Source: CAZAKO01 sp964546145 | GTDB taxonomy: Bacteria > Fidelibacterota > UBA2242 | NCBI GenBank assembly: GCA_964546145.1 | Contig: CAZJIU010000093.1 | Span: forward strand, 1-7,373 | Length of the DNA stretch: 7,373 nt | Reading direction: 5' to 3' | Part shown: positions 1-6,187 of the stretch, one piece after another | Layout of the letters: each line of letters starts with the position of its first letter | How positions within the stretch are numbered: the stretch's first letter is position 1 | The notes under the pieces: model-generated | What the model saw: only the letters and a program-made list of their open reading frames with translations | What the model was told of the DNA's origin: nothing | The model's database searches: none | Position numbers and translations under genes: made by a program

Positions 1-54
1 TAAGGGAGCGGTCTGCAAAACCGTTATTCACCGGTTCAAGTCCGGTCGTCGCCT
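1..54 (+). tRNA. tRNA-Cys(GCA), 5' part outside the window
   Basis: The 3' portion of a cysteine tRNA. The anticodon stem is 8-12 paired with 20-24, enclosing loop ctgcaaa with anticodon GCA at 15-17. The T-arm is accgg (30-34), loop ttcaagt (35-41) and ccggt (42-46). The acceptor 3' strand is cgtcgcc (47-53), followed by discriminator T at 54. U73 is a known cysteine identity element, so the isotype is well supported. The CCA end is not encoded (caaa follows), so it must be added by nucleotidyltransferase. The acceptor 5' strand and D-arm lie upstream of the window. No terminator is obvious between this gene and the tRNA-Leu further on, so the two may share a transcript. Confidence 0.93.
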
Positions 55-108
55 CAAATAAGGTTTTTGAGATAACGAAAGTCTTTTTCTAAAGAGAGAG
101 TAAAGATA

Positions 109-163
109 CACCGGTTCCTCCGGAGGAGTCCCGACATTGTCGGGAAAGTCCGGTCGTCGCCTC
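109..163 (+). pseudogene. tRNA-Cys 3'-end remnant interrupted by a palindromic insertion
   Basis: Bases 109-117 (caccggttc) and 146-163 (aagtccggtcgtcgcctc) together repeat positions 29-55 of the functional tRNA-Cys without a mismatch. They cover the T-arm, the 3' acceptor strand, the discriminator and one base beyond. Between them lies a 28-base insertion (118-145) that falls in the T-loop, between the equivalents of C56 and A57. No anticodon arm, D-arm or 5' acceptor strand can be recognised upstream, so this cannot be a working tRNA. The T-stem can still pair around the insertion. Perfect identity of the flanking tRNA sequence suggests the copy is recent or is kept similar by recombination. 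Confidence 0.82.
116..145. repeat. Double palindromic element in the tRNA-Cys remnant
   Basis: Two adjacent palindromes make up this insertion. The first is tcctccggagga (116-127), a perfect 12-base palindrome that uses the last two tRNA bases. The second is tcccgacattgtcggga (129-145), a hairpin with a perfect 7-bp stem and a 3-base loop. The core ctccggaggagt (118-129) recurs exactly at 193-204 inside the tRNA-Leu remnant. There is no open reading frame, so any mobility would have to be supplied in trans. The family is not one I can name. Confidence 0.75.
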
Positions 164-174
164 GCTTTTTCAGT

Positions 175-240
175 GCCGAAGTGGCGGAATTGCTCCGGAG
201 GAGTTCCTCTAGAATTAGATGCAAGTGACTTAAAATCCGA
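175..240 (+). pseudogene. tRNA-Leu 5' remnant interrupted in the D-loop
   Basis: Bases 175-192 repeat the first 18 bases of the intact tRNA-Leu (from gccgaag to gaattg) exactly. Bases 217-238 resemble the following D-arm and anticodon arm (agatgcaagtgacttaaaatcc against agacgcaagggacttaaaatcc), keeping the loop cttaaaa with the TAA anticodon. A 24-base insertion at 193-216 replaces about two bases of the D-loop. After about 240 the similarity decays. A trace of variable arm may run to about 255, but there is no T-arm and no 3' acceptor strand. The G-to-T change weakens the anticodon stem. The piece is therefore a non-functional 5' fragment. It stands 11 bases after the Cys fragment and shows the same palindromic core. 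Confidence 0.8.
193..216. repeat. Palindromic insertion in the tRNA-Leu remnant
   Basis: This insertion begins with ctccggaggagt, identical to 118-129 in the other remnant, which contains the 8-base palindrome ctccggag. It continues with ttcctctagaatt, a degenerate palindrome centred on tctaga. The pentamer gaatt occurs just before the insertion (187-191) and again at its end (212-216), so it may be a target-site duplication, although five AT-rich bases are weak proof. Confidence 0.65.
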
Positions 241-276
241 TAAGTAGTCGGCGTGTTCTTTAAAAAATATTACCAG

Positions 277-362
277 GCCGAAGTGGCGGAATTGGTAGAC
301 GCAAGGGACTTAAAATCCCTCGATCCTTTCGGGTCGTACCGGTTCGATTCCGGTCTTCGGCA
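277..362 (+). tRNA. tRNA-Leu(UAA)
   Basis: A complete 86-nt class II tRNA. The acceptor stem gccgaag (277-283) pairs with cttcggc (355-361), with discriminator A at 362 as expected for leucine. The anticodon stem is aggga (304-308) with tccct (316-320), loop cttaaaa, anticodon TAA at 311-313 reading UUA. The long variable arm (321-337) forms gatcc/gggtc. The T-arm is accgg, ttcgatt, ccggt (338-354). CCA is not encoded. A hairpin terminator begins 8 bases downstream, so this is the last gene of its transcript, probably shared with tRNA-Cys. Confidence 0.96.
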
Positions 363-370
363 CAATCATT

Positions 371-403
371 AAGCCCTTAGTCAGAATTGGCTAGGGGCTT
401 TTT
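371..403 (+). terminator. Rho-independent terminator after tRNA-Leu
   Basis: The stem aagcccttag (371-380) pairs with ctaggggctt (391-400), ten pairs with one G-U, around a 10-base loop. Five T's run from 399 to 403. The T-run lies on the + strand side, so it ends the tRNA transcript. The convergent trehalase gene stops 17 bases away and may use the same hairpin in reverse, but it lacks a good T-run on that side. Confidence 0.85.
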
Positions 404-419
404 AATTTGCTATTTGGTA

Positions 420-1964
420 TCATTGATGGAGTTCGTTCCATAGTGCTAAAAACACGCCGTTGGTCCAGCCAAATCCATCTTGTAGCGGATATTCACCACC
501 ACCGCCCGGTCGGTTAATATTAACCACGTCGTATTTCTCCATCATCTTTCCTGTTTCGAAATATACCTTTGCATTCAGAGCAATCCATCGCTGGGAAATC
601 TCATGAGCCATTGTGTAGAATCCGTAGTTTTTGCAGGCGCTGTATCCGATCCACTGCAGCGGTGCCCACCCATTGGGATAATCCCATTGCTGCCCGGATT
701 CCGGTGTAACCGTTGTCACCAGTCCGCCAGCTTTTAAAAATTTATCTTCAATTACCTCTTTTACTCTTTCAGCCTCAAGGGTGTCAACCAGATGGAAAAA
801 CAACGGGAAGAGACCTGCCAAGGTATATTGTGTCATCTGGCAGGATGATTCAATATTATAATCGAAAAAGTAGCCCAATTCATCATTCCAGAAATATTGC
901 TGGATTAGCTGCTTTCGACGCGAGGCGAGCTGTTCATACTTTCGGGATTTAGTCAAATCATTTCGACAGCTATATGCCCGACTAAGCGTCATTTCCAGAT
1001 GATACAGCAGACAATTCAGATCAACCGGAATAATATTAGTAGTATTAATTGTTTTTAGAGTTCGTCCATCGTCAAACCAGCGGGTACTGAAATCCCAGCC
1101 CGATTCGGCTGCCGCCCGGATATCTCTGAATATTGTCGAATCCCGACCAGAGTGTAAGAAGATCTCGACATCATGTTTGTAGGATTCCGGGCGCGGAGTC
1201 TGTAAATTATCCCAATAGCGGTTCAATATGCAGTTTTTATTTAAGAATACAACCCGATCTATTTGGGTTCGGTTTTCTCTTAAATCTTCTGCGCCTTGCA
1301 TCCAGAAGCGATATTCCTGTTCGAGGATGTCCAGATATTTATCATAAACTTCTTCATTTTTGATGGTGCTCAGGATGTCAATCATCAATGACAGAACGGG
1401 CGGTTGTGAACGGCTGAGGTAATAGCTGCGGTTGCCATTTGGAACGTGGCCGTAATTCTTAACCAGATAAGCGAAATTGACGACCATATTTTCTATCATC
1501 TCATTCTTTCCGGCTTCCCGCAGACCGAGCATGGTAAAGTAGCTGTCCCAGTAGTAGATTTCCCGGAAACGACCGCCGGGCACAATATAAGGTCTGGGGA
1601 GTGCAATCAGCGGTGAATATTCATTATGCTCAGTTGCCGGCTGACGGATCAAATAATCCCAGAGATAATTGATATGCTGGAGGAGTAAAGTCGTATCTGT
1701 ATTTATTAAAGTCGTATCATAATACTGACCCACGAATTCACGCAAGTCGAAATCTTTGCTGTCCTTTTGCTGTCGGTATATTTTGCGGATACTGTCGGGA
1801 GCTATTCGGGGTATGCAATCAACAAATTTCTTCTGATCAGTGAAGACTTGATTTAGCTGCACTGCCTCAAAAAGGTCATCAGGAAGTGATTCAGGTGTCC
1901 TGCCGCAAAAGAGCAGAATCCCAATCATAACAATGGTTAATAGATATAAAAATTTCATTTTCAT
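420..1964 (-). CDS. Secreted alpha,alpha-trehalase (family GH37)
   Basis: Hydrolyses trehalose to two glucose molecules by an inverting mechanism. Both family signatures are present: PGGRFREIYYWDSY (residues 129-142) and QWDYPNGWAPLQ (426-437), as is the glycine-rich GGGGEYPLQDGFGWTNGV near the C-terminus (487-504). By analogy with E. coli periplasmic trehalase, Asp291 in SGWDFSTRW is the likely catalytic acid and Glu476 in EKYDV the likely base. The (alpha/alpha)6 barrel should fill residues ~30-514, a normal length. Residues 1-20 form a hydrophobic export signal (FLYLLTIVMIGILLF) ending at Cys20. A lipoprotein is possible, but Phe at -1 is a poor lipobox, so periplasmic or membrane-anchored is left open. 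The start at 1964 is preceded by agagg nine bases upstream; Met3 is an alternative. The gene lies between tRNA-Leu and a duplicated tRNA-Leu 3' end. No clear promoter was found in 1965-2087. Confidence 0.95.
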   Translation of the reverse strand: MKMKFLYLLTIVMIGILLFCGRTPESLPDDLFEAVQLNQVFTDQKKFVDCIPRIAPDSIRKIYRQQKDSKDFDLREFVGQYYDTTLINTDTTLLLQHINYLWDYLIRQPATEHNEYSPLIALPRPYIVPGGRFREIYYWDSYFTMLGLREAGKNEMIENMVVNFAYLVKNYGHVPNGNRSYYLSRSQPPVLSLMIDILSTIKNEEVYDKYLDILEQEYRFWMQGAEDLRENRTQIDRVVFLNKNCILNRYWDNLQTPRPESYKHDVEIFLHSGRDSTIFRDIRAAAESGWDFSTRWFDDGRTLKTINTTNIIPVDLNCLLYHLEMTLSRAYSCRNDLTKSRKYEQLASRRKQLIQQYFWNDELGYFFDYNIESSCQMTQYTLAGLFPLFFHLVDTLEAERVKEVIEDKFLKAGGLVTTVTPESGQQWDYPNGWAPLQWIGYSACKNYGFYTMAHEISQRWIALNAKVYFETGKMMEKYDVVNINRPGGGGEYPLQDGFGWTNGVFLALWNELHQ

Positions 1965-2087
1965 TTCAAATATCCTCTATGAACGCATCTAAGTTAATCG
2001 GGATTACCTAAAATCAAAAACAGGCTGGAACTACAAGAAACCCTCAATTAGAAATGGTTGAGTACTTGAACTTTTTGATTTGCTGCT

Positions 2088-2132
2088 GGTTCGCCACCCC
2101 CGCCGATGGCGGGGGAATTCCGGTCTTTGGCA
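2088..2132 (+). pseudogene. tRNA-Leu 3'-end remnant interrupted by a palindrome
   Basis: Bases 2088-2093 (ggttcg) plus 2117-2132 (attccggtctttggca) match positions 341-362 of the intact tRNA-Leu at 21 of 22 bases, differing by one C-to-T in the acceptor strand. The copy covers the T-stem, T-loop, 3' acceptor strand and discriminator. A 23-base insertion (2094-2116) interrupts the T-loop between the equivalents of G57 and A58, one base from where the tRNA-Cys remnant is interrupted. Nothing upstream resembles the rest of a tRNA. Like the intact gene, it is followed within about 10 bases by a hairpin. T-arm plus 3' acceptor strand is the segment typically duplicated by tRNA-targeting integrases. 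Confidence 0.8.
2097..2115. repeat. GC-rich hairpin inserted in the T-loop of the tRNA-Leu remnant
   Basis: The sequence cccccgccgatggcggggg is a perfect 8-bp stem with a gat loop. It is much richer in GC than the surrounding intergenic DNA. Its sequence is unlike the insertions at 118-145 and 193-216, but it has the same design (a short perfect hairpin, no coding potential) and the same placement inside a tRNA loop. Confidence 0.75.
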
Positions 2133-2140
2133 GAAAAAGT

Positions 2141-2174
2141 AAGAGGCTGACCTTAGATTTATGGTCAGCCTCTT
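2141..2174 (-). terminator. Terminator of the DUF5916 gene
   Basis: A perfect 12-bp stem, aagaggctgacc (2141-2152) against ggtcagcctctt (2163-2174), with a 10-base loop. It lies about 30 bases past the stop of the - strand gene. Read on the - strand it is followed by acttttt, a usable T-run. On the + strand only one extra T follows, so termination there would be weak. Confidence 0.8.
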
Positions 2175-2205
2175 TAATTAGTGAACTTTATATCGGCTAA
2201 GTGAC

Positions 2206-4878
2206 TCAGATATTCAGCATATGACTGACTTTGATCATAAACACATTGTCGCCATCGGTATTGAAGAGAGTACGGACGTCGTTATCCAGTTGGAACGAGC
2301 GGAACTCCTCGTAATTGGTAAAGCCTTGGGACCAGACCAGAAAGAGGGTCGAGCCGATTTGATATTCCCAGCGCAAGACCAAATTCGACCGAAATTGTTT
2401 GTAATTAAAATCCACATTGCCGCCAAAGGAATATTCGGCTGCTCCGTCTAAGTCTTTATCAACTATATATTCGCCGGAATCTTTGTCATAACGGATCTTA
2501 TCACCGAATTTTTCGAAGCGTTTATTATAGTCTAGAGCCAAAGGATCGTTGACCCGCATCAGATCGAAATAATTGCCGGCAGTGAAAAATGGCTGAGCAT
2601 AATATTGAATTGACAATGTGGGAGTAATTGTCAAATCGGTTCTTAAAGTGAAATTGACAGTATTTTGATTCATACAAGCCCAGATGTATTGTTCAGTGCC
2701 GATTTCATCCTCGGCTTTTCCAATCCAGGCCCAGGTATCATTAAACTTACTATAATCAATGTAACCGGTGAACTGGATATTTTGGCGGGGGCGCCAGGTA
2801 AATTCGGGAGTGATTCCCCGAGATATTACATTGTCATCGCTTTCAAAGTACCAGCTGCTTAATCCCACCGAAATTTTTTTCCGTCCATCAGAGTAAAAAT
2901 ATCCCCAGGCATTCCAGTTGTTTGGCGTTCGCATCATCGGGCCACCCCGGTTATATGCGGGATCAAGACCGCTGAGATTACGGTTAATGCCAAAGCCATT
3001 ACTCCAGTTATTGTTGTAAGTGAAATGCATATTAATGTTACCGCCGAGACTCCTGCGGTCGCCGTAAAAGGTCCATGAAGCCCATTGATTGAAATTAAGC
3101 CACATGGCACGGAAATGTTTCATCCCTTCCCATTCCTGATACTGAATCCAGAAAAATTGGGTTATTTGGTCAACCTGGGTCAGGTAGCCTAAATCATTGA
3201 TTTCGAATCCCGGATTGAAAGCCCAGCCACCGGTAGCGGCACGAATGTGCCCAGTGTTTTTAGTGACTACGGCCTTTACGGCATAACCGGATAATGAGGT
3301 TCGCAGTGGATCATAATCCATGCCATCATATCCTTTTCGCCCTACACGATTAAAGTAGCGTGACGAGCTGGTTTGAGTGTTCTGTAATGCAATCGTATCG
3401 CCGCGAACATTACTAAAAGCGAAGGCACCCTGAAATCCATATTTGCGGTTAAAAAACTCATGGTCAATATCTACTCCACCGGTATAAACGTCTCGATGGA
3501 GATAATCAATCCCGGTTCCGTCCAGTTTACGGTTGACCGCGGTTAGGATGCCACCAATAGAGGTTTGTCCTTCATTAAAATCCTGTTGGACGCGCGAAAG
3601 CCAATAATTTGTCAGCGGTTCGATGACGGCCTTATCCTTGGTTTTATCTTCGTAAAATACGATGCCGGTCTCTTCACTAGTTACAGCTTCCATCATCCCA
3701 ACTGATAATCCCTTTTTTGTTTTGCCGGTTAATTTGGTAGCACCGAGGATATTTGTACGTTCGGGATAATTGTAAGTCAGCACCTCTTTATTGTCATCTT
3801 CCGAAATCCAACCCTGGGGACTCCGACCGATTCGCCTGGAATAAAATAGGCTATTGTATTGCGCATCGCCATCACCAAATCCCAGATTGAAACGCAAGAT
3901 ATTGCCGCCTTCCATGAAAAAGGGACGATTCTCATTGAAGTAGGTTTCAAATTCAGTCAGGTTAAAATCAGCCGGATCAGCTTCCACCTGACCGAAATCG
4001 GGATTAATCGTTGCGTTGAGCGTCAGACCCTTTGGGCTGCTGTAGCGAATGTCAGCACCGAGATTTTGCAGTAAATCATAATTATCCCTATGTACCGGAT
4101 TAACGAGATTTTCTGAGACATTTGCCTGACTGGCGGCATAAGGCATCAGATAAATGGGATTTTTTATGGCTATGTTTTTTAAACCATATAGGGTGCCATA
4201 GTGGGAAACGAAACCCTCTTCAGATTTAGCCCAATACGACCAGACGGAGAGCTCGTTGTTTTTGCGCGGTAATTCCCGGTATATCTGAAAACCCCACAGC
4301 ATATCATCGCTACTCGTAAAGCGTAATTCCCGAAAAGGGATCCGCCATTCGGCATTCCAGCCTTGTTCGTTAATGTGTGAACTACCATCCCAGGTCGCAT
4401 CCCACTCATCATCGGCATTTGTATCGTCGAAGCGTCTGATATCGTGTTTTACCCCAGCAGCATTGATGCCGAATTCAAAGGCTGTCCGATTATCGTTGTA
4501 ACTGTCAATCGAGATGTACATCCAGTCGGACTCGGTGTAGTTATCCCGACGACTTAAAATGGCAATAATTTCGTCCGGCTCGGGATCGTAGGCTTTAGCA
4601 CCGACGTATAAATTCTCGTCATCATAGAATACGCAAAACTCAGTTTTGAAAGTCTCCGGTGAACCATCATTCGGATCCCGCTGGATGAAATTCCCCTGCC
4701 AGTTACCTAATTCCCAGATCGGTTCATCAAGAGTTCCATCTACCACAATTCTGTTTTGGTGCAAGGCGACAGCAGTTACTTGCCGATTACGAAAGATATC
4801 CAGTTTTTCGGTCGTTAATTTTGCTGATATGGATGTGAAAAGAAGAAAAATTAAGCTGGTTAAAAATATTTTCTTCAT
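2206..4878 (-). CDS. CBM9-like and DUF5916 outer-membrane protein
   Basis: An 890-residue exported protein. The signal peptide MKKIFLTSLIFLLFTSISA probably ends at Ala19. Residues ~40-225 resemble a family 9 carbohydrate-binding module, with IVVDGTLDEPIW (44-55), YVGAKAYD (91-98) and GWNAEWRIPFREL (173-185). The rest matches DUF5916: INPDFGQVEADPADFN (291-306), TEFETYFNENRPFFMEGG (308-325), ILGATKLTGKT (377-387) and NPGFEINDLGYL (555-566). The region from ~240 to the end has alternating aromatic/polar strands that suggest a C-terminal beta-barrel in the outer membrane. The function is not established. A role in binding or moving a carbohydrate or other polymer is inference from the CBM9-like head. 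The start at 4878 has agaggg nine bases upstream. It is monocistronic, ends at its own hairpin, and is divergent from the ROK kinase. The reading frame is intact. Confidence 0.9.
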   Translation of the reverse strand: MKKIFLTSLIFLLFTSISAKLTTEKLDIFRNRQVTAVALHQNRIVVDGTLDEPIWELGNWQGNFIQRDPNDGSPETFKTEFCVFYDDENLYVGAKAYDPEPDEIIAILSRRDNYTESDWMYISIDSYNDNRTAFEFGINAAGVKHDIRRFDDTNADDEWDATWDGSSHINEQGWNAEWRIPFRELRFTSSDDMLWGFQIYRELPRKNNELSVWSYWAKSEEGFVSHYGTLYGLKNIAIKNPIYLMPYAASQANVSENLVNPVHRDNYDLLQNLGADIRYSSPKGLTLNATINPDFGQVEADPADFNLTEFETYFNENRPFFMEGGNILRFNLGFGDGDAQYNSLFYSRRIGRSPQGWISEDDNKEVLTYNYPERTNILGATKLTGKTKKGLSVGMMEAVTSEETGIVFYEDKTKDKAVIEPLTNYWLSRVQQDFNEGQTSIGGILTAVNRKLDGTGIDYLHRDVYTGGVDIDHEFFNRKYGFQGAFAFSNVRGDTIALQNTQTSSSRYFNRVGRKGYDGMDYDPLRTSLSGYAVKAVVTKNTGHIRAATGGWAFNPGFEINDLGYLTQVDQITQFFWIQYQEWEGMKHFRAMWLNFNQWASWTFYGDRRSLGGNINMHFTYNNNWSNGFGINRNLSGLDPAYNRGGPMMRTPNNWNAWGYFYSDGRKKISVGLSSWYFESDDNVISRGITPEFTWRPRQNIQFTGYIDYSKFNDTWAWIGKAEDEIGTEQYIWACMNQNTVNFTLRTDLTITPTLSIQYYAQPFFTAGNYFDLMRVNDPLALDYNKRFEKFGDKIRYDKDSGEYIVDKDLDGAAEYSFGGNVDFNYKQFRSNLVLRWEYQIGSTLFLVWSQGFTNYEEFRSFQLDNDVRTLFNTDGDNVFMIKVSHMLNI

Positions 4879-4941
4879 TCCTCTCTACCCTCTTTAATTC
4901 AATTTCAACATGTGTAATTGACGATTTGATTGGCTAAAAAG

Positions 4942-4987
4942 TTGTCTTTGATGTTAAAAAAATCATAATTGGTAATCGCGCCAATTA
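4942..4987 (+). promoter_or_regulatory. Possible promoter and overlapping operator for the ROK kinase
   Basis: TTGTCT (4942-4947) and CATAAT (4964-4969) are separated by 16 bases, matching the sigma-70 hexamers at 4 of 6 and 5 of 6. An inverted repeat taattgg (4966-4972) / ccaatta (4981-4987), seven perfect pairs with an 8-base spacer, overlaps the -10 and the expected start point. That is where a repressor would bind. The whole divergent gap is 4879-5065. I found no convincing promoter for the - strand gene in it. AT-rich DNA yields such matches by chance, so confidence is low. Confidence 0.35.
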
Positions 4988-5065
4988 AAAATTAATGCTG
5001 CTATCTTTGGGGAAAAAATGCTAAAATATCCGGAGTAAAGTTGAAATGATAATCAGGGATGTTAA

Positions 5066-6028
5066 ATGAAGGTGAATGAGGTAGCAGTTGGAATTGATAT
5101 TGGCGGGACTTTTACCAAATTTGGATTAATTACTCGGGCAGGTCAGGTTTTGTGGAAAGATTCGATACCAACCGAAGCCAATAAACCCGCCGGACTTCTT
5201 TTCGATCGAATATTTGTTACATTAAATAAATTTTTTTCGATGAGCCCTGAAAAATACCGGATTCGGGGAGTGGGCATTGGAGCGCCGAATGCTAATCATT
5301 ACTCCGGTCGAATTGAGAATCCGCCAAATCTGAGCTGGAAAAGTGTTGATCTGGTTGAAATGGTACACCGACATGAAGCCCAACTATTAGTTGAGGTTAC
5401 TAATGATGCTAACGCTGCTGCCCTGGGTGAGATGATTTTCGGCAATGCCCGGAATGTTAAGGATTTTATTCTGCTGACTCTTGGTACGGGATTAGGCAGT
5501 GGAATTATTGCCAATGGTGCGCTAATCTATGGACATGACGGTTTTGCCGGAGAGATGGGACACCTGACAGTGGTCCGTGACGGACGTCCTTGCGGCTGCG
5601 GCCGCCGGGGTTGCCTGGAGACTTATGTTTCGGCTCCAGGGATTGTTCGCACCGTCAGAGAATTGCTTTCGACGTCTAAGAAAGAGAGCGTCTTGCACAA
5701 TATTCCATTAGAGAAAATGGAATCAATTGATATCTATAAGGCAGCATTAGCCGGAGATGCAATAGCATTGGAAGCTTTTGAGATTACCGGTCGGATTTTA
5801 GGCGAAACTCTGGCAGATGCGGTTGCCTATCTCAGTCCCGAGGCTATTTTCCTCTCGGGCGGACTGGCTGAGGCGGGCGATTTCATCTTTAAACCGGCTA
5901 AAGAGCATATGGAGAAAAACCTGTTGCCGGTTTTTCAGAATAAAGTCAAAATTTTACCTTCCGGATTACCCCAGGGAGAGGTAGCCCTGCTTGGTGCCGC
6001 TGCCTTGATCTGGCATGAACTGAATTAA
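5066..6028 (+). CDS. ROK-family sugar kinase, probably glucokinase
   Basis: Phosphorylates a hexose, most likely glucose to glucose 6-phosphate with ATP, in the cytoplasm. The N-terminal phosphate-binding motif is GIDIGGTFTKFG (9-20). The catalytic base is probably Asp114 in TNDANAAALGE (112-122). LTLGTGLGSGII (138-148) is the second phosphate motif. GEMGH (162-166) supplies the sugar-contacting Glu163 and His166. The ROK zinc site is His166 with Cys176, Cys178 and Cys183 in CGCGRRGCLETY, all present. IFLSGGLAEAG (261-271) is the adenosine-side motif. At 320 residues the length is normal, and there is no N-terminal helix-turn-helix, so it is an enzyme and not a ROK repressor. The start has agggat seven to ten bases upstream. 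Substrate choice (glucose versus mannose, fructose or N-acetyl sugars) is inferred. The nearby trehalase would supply glucose. No terminator is visible after the stop. Confidence 0.9.
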   Translation: MKVNEVAVGIDIGGTFTKFGLITRAGQVLWKDSIPTEANKPAGLLFDRIFVTLNKFFSMSPEKYRIRGVGIGAPNANHYSGRIENPPNLSWKSVDLVEMVHRHEAQLLVEVTNDANAAALGEMIFGNARNVKDFILLTLGTGLGSGIIANGALIYGHDGFAGEMGHLTVVRDGRPCGCGRRGCLETYVSAPGIVRTVRELLSTSKKESVLHNIPLEKMESIDIYKAALAGDAIALEAFEITGRILGETLADAVAYLSPEAIFLSGGLAEAGDFIFKPAKEHMEKNLLPVFQNKVKILPSGLPQGEVALLGAAALIWHELN

Positions 6029-6106
6029 TAATTATGACAGCGTATGAAATCATCGGATATAACAATTGATTTTTCAGAACCATGTCTAAGATTATGCGAT
6101 AATATT

Positions 6107-6126
6107 TTCAAATAATATTACTTGAA
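6107..6126. promoter_or_regulatory. Near-palindrome upstream of the membrane-protein gene
   Basis: ttcaaataatattacttgaa is self-complementary at 18 of 20 positions. It sits about 60 bases before the preferred ATG at 6188, in the 160-base gap after the kinase, a natural place for a regulator site. It also covers the only upstream alternative start, a TTG at 6122, which argues that this DNA is not coding. The composition is very AT-rich, so a chance palindrome is possible. Confidence 0.3.
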
Positions 6127-6187
6127 TATTATTGAGTTCTTTTTGATATTTAATCCCGGAAGAGTCTTTGAAAATAAAATTGTTGGC

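Noticed and set aside
61..108. Terminator after tRNA-Cys (tcttt-ttct-aaaga)
   Set aside because: The stem has only five A-T-rich pairs and no T-run after it, too weak to call.
29..163. CRISPR-like repetition of ccggttc...tccggtcgtcgcc
   Set aside because: There are only two copies, and they are fully explained as tRNA-Cys 3' ends. No regular spacers and no cas genes are present.
420..1964. Trehalase as a definite lipoprotein
   Set aside because: A cysteine stands after the hydrophobic signal (Cys20), but Phe at -1 does not fit the usual lipobox, so only a general export signal is claimed.
1965..2087. Promoter for the trehalase gene
   Set aside because: Several TTGATT-like and TTAGAT-like hexamers exist, but spacing or match is poor (15 or 19 bases), so no promoter is called.
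2221..2451. Open frame of 76 codons on the + strand, opposite the DUF5916 gene
   Set aside because: It lies wholly antisense to a gene with clear domains, has no ribosome site, and its protein shows no recognisable family. The other short frames opposite or inside the trehalase, DUF5916, kinase and Rho-N-like genes were rejected for the same reasons.
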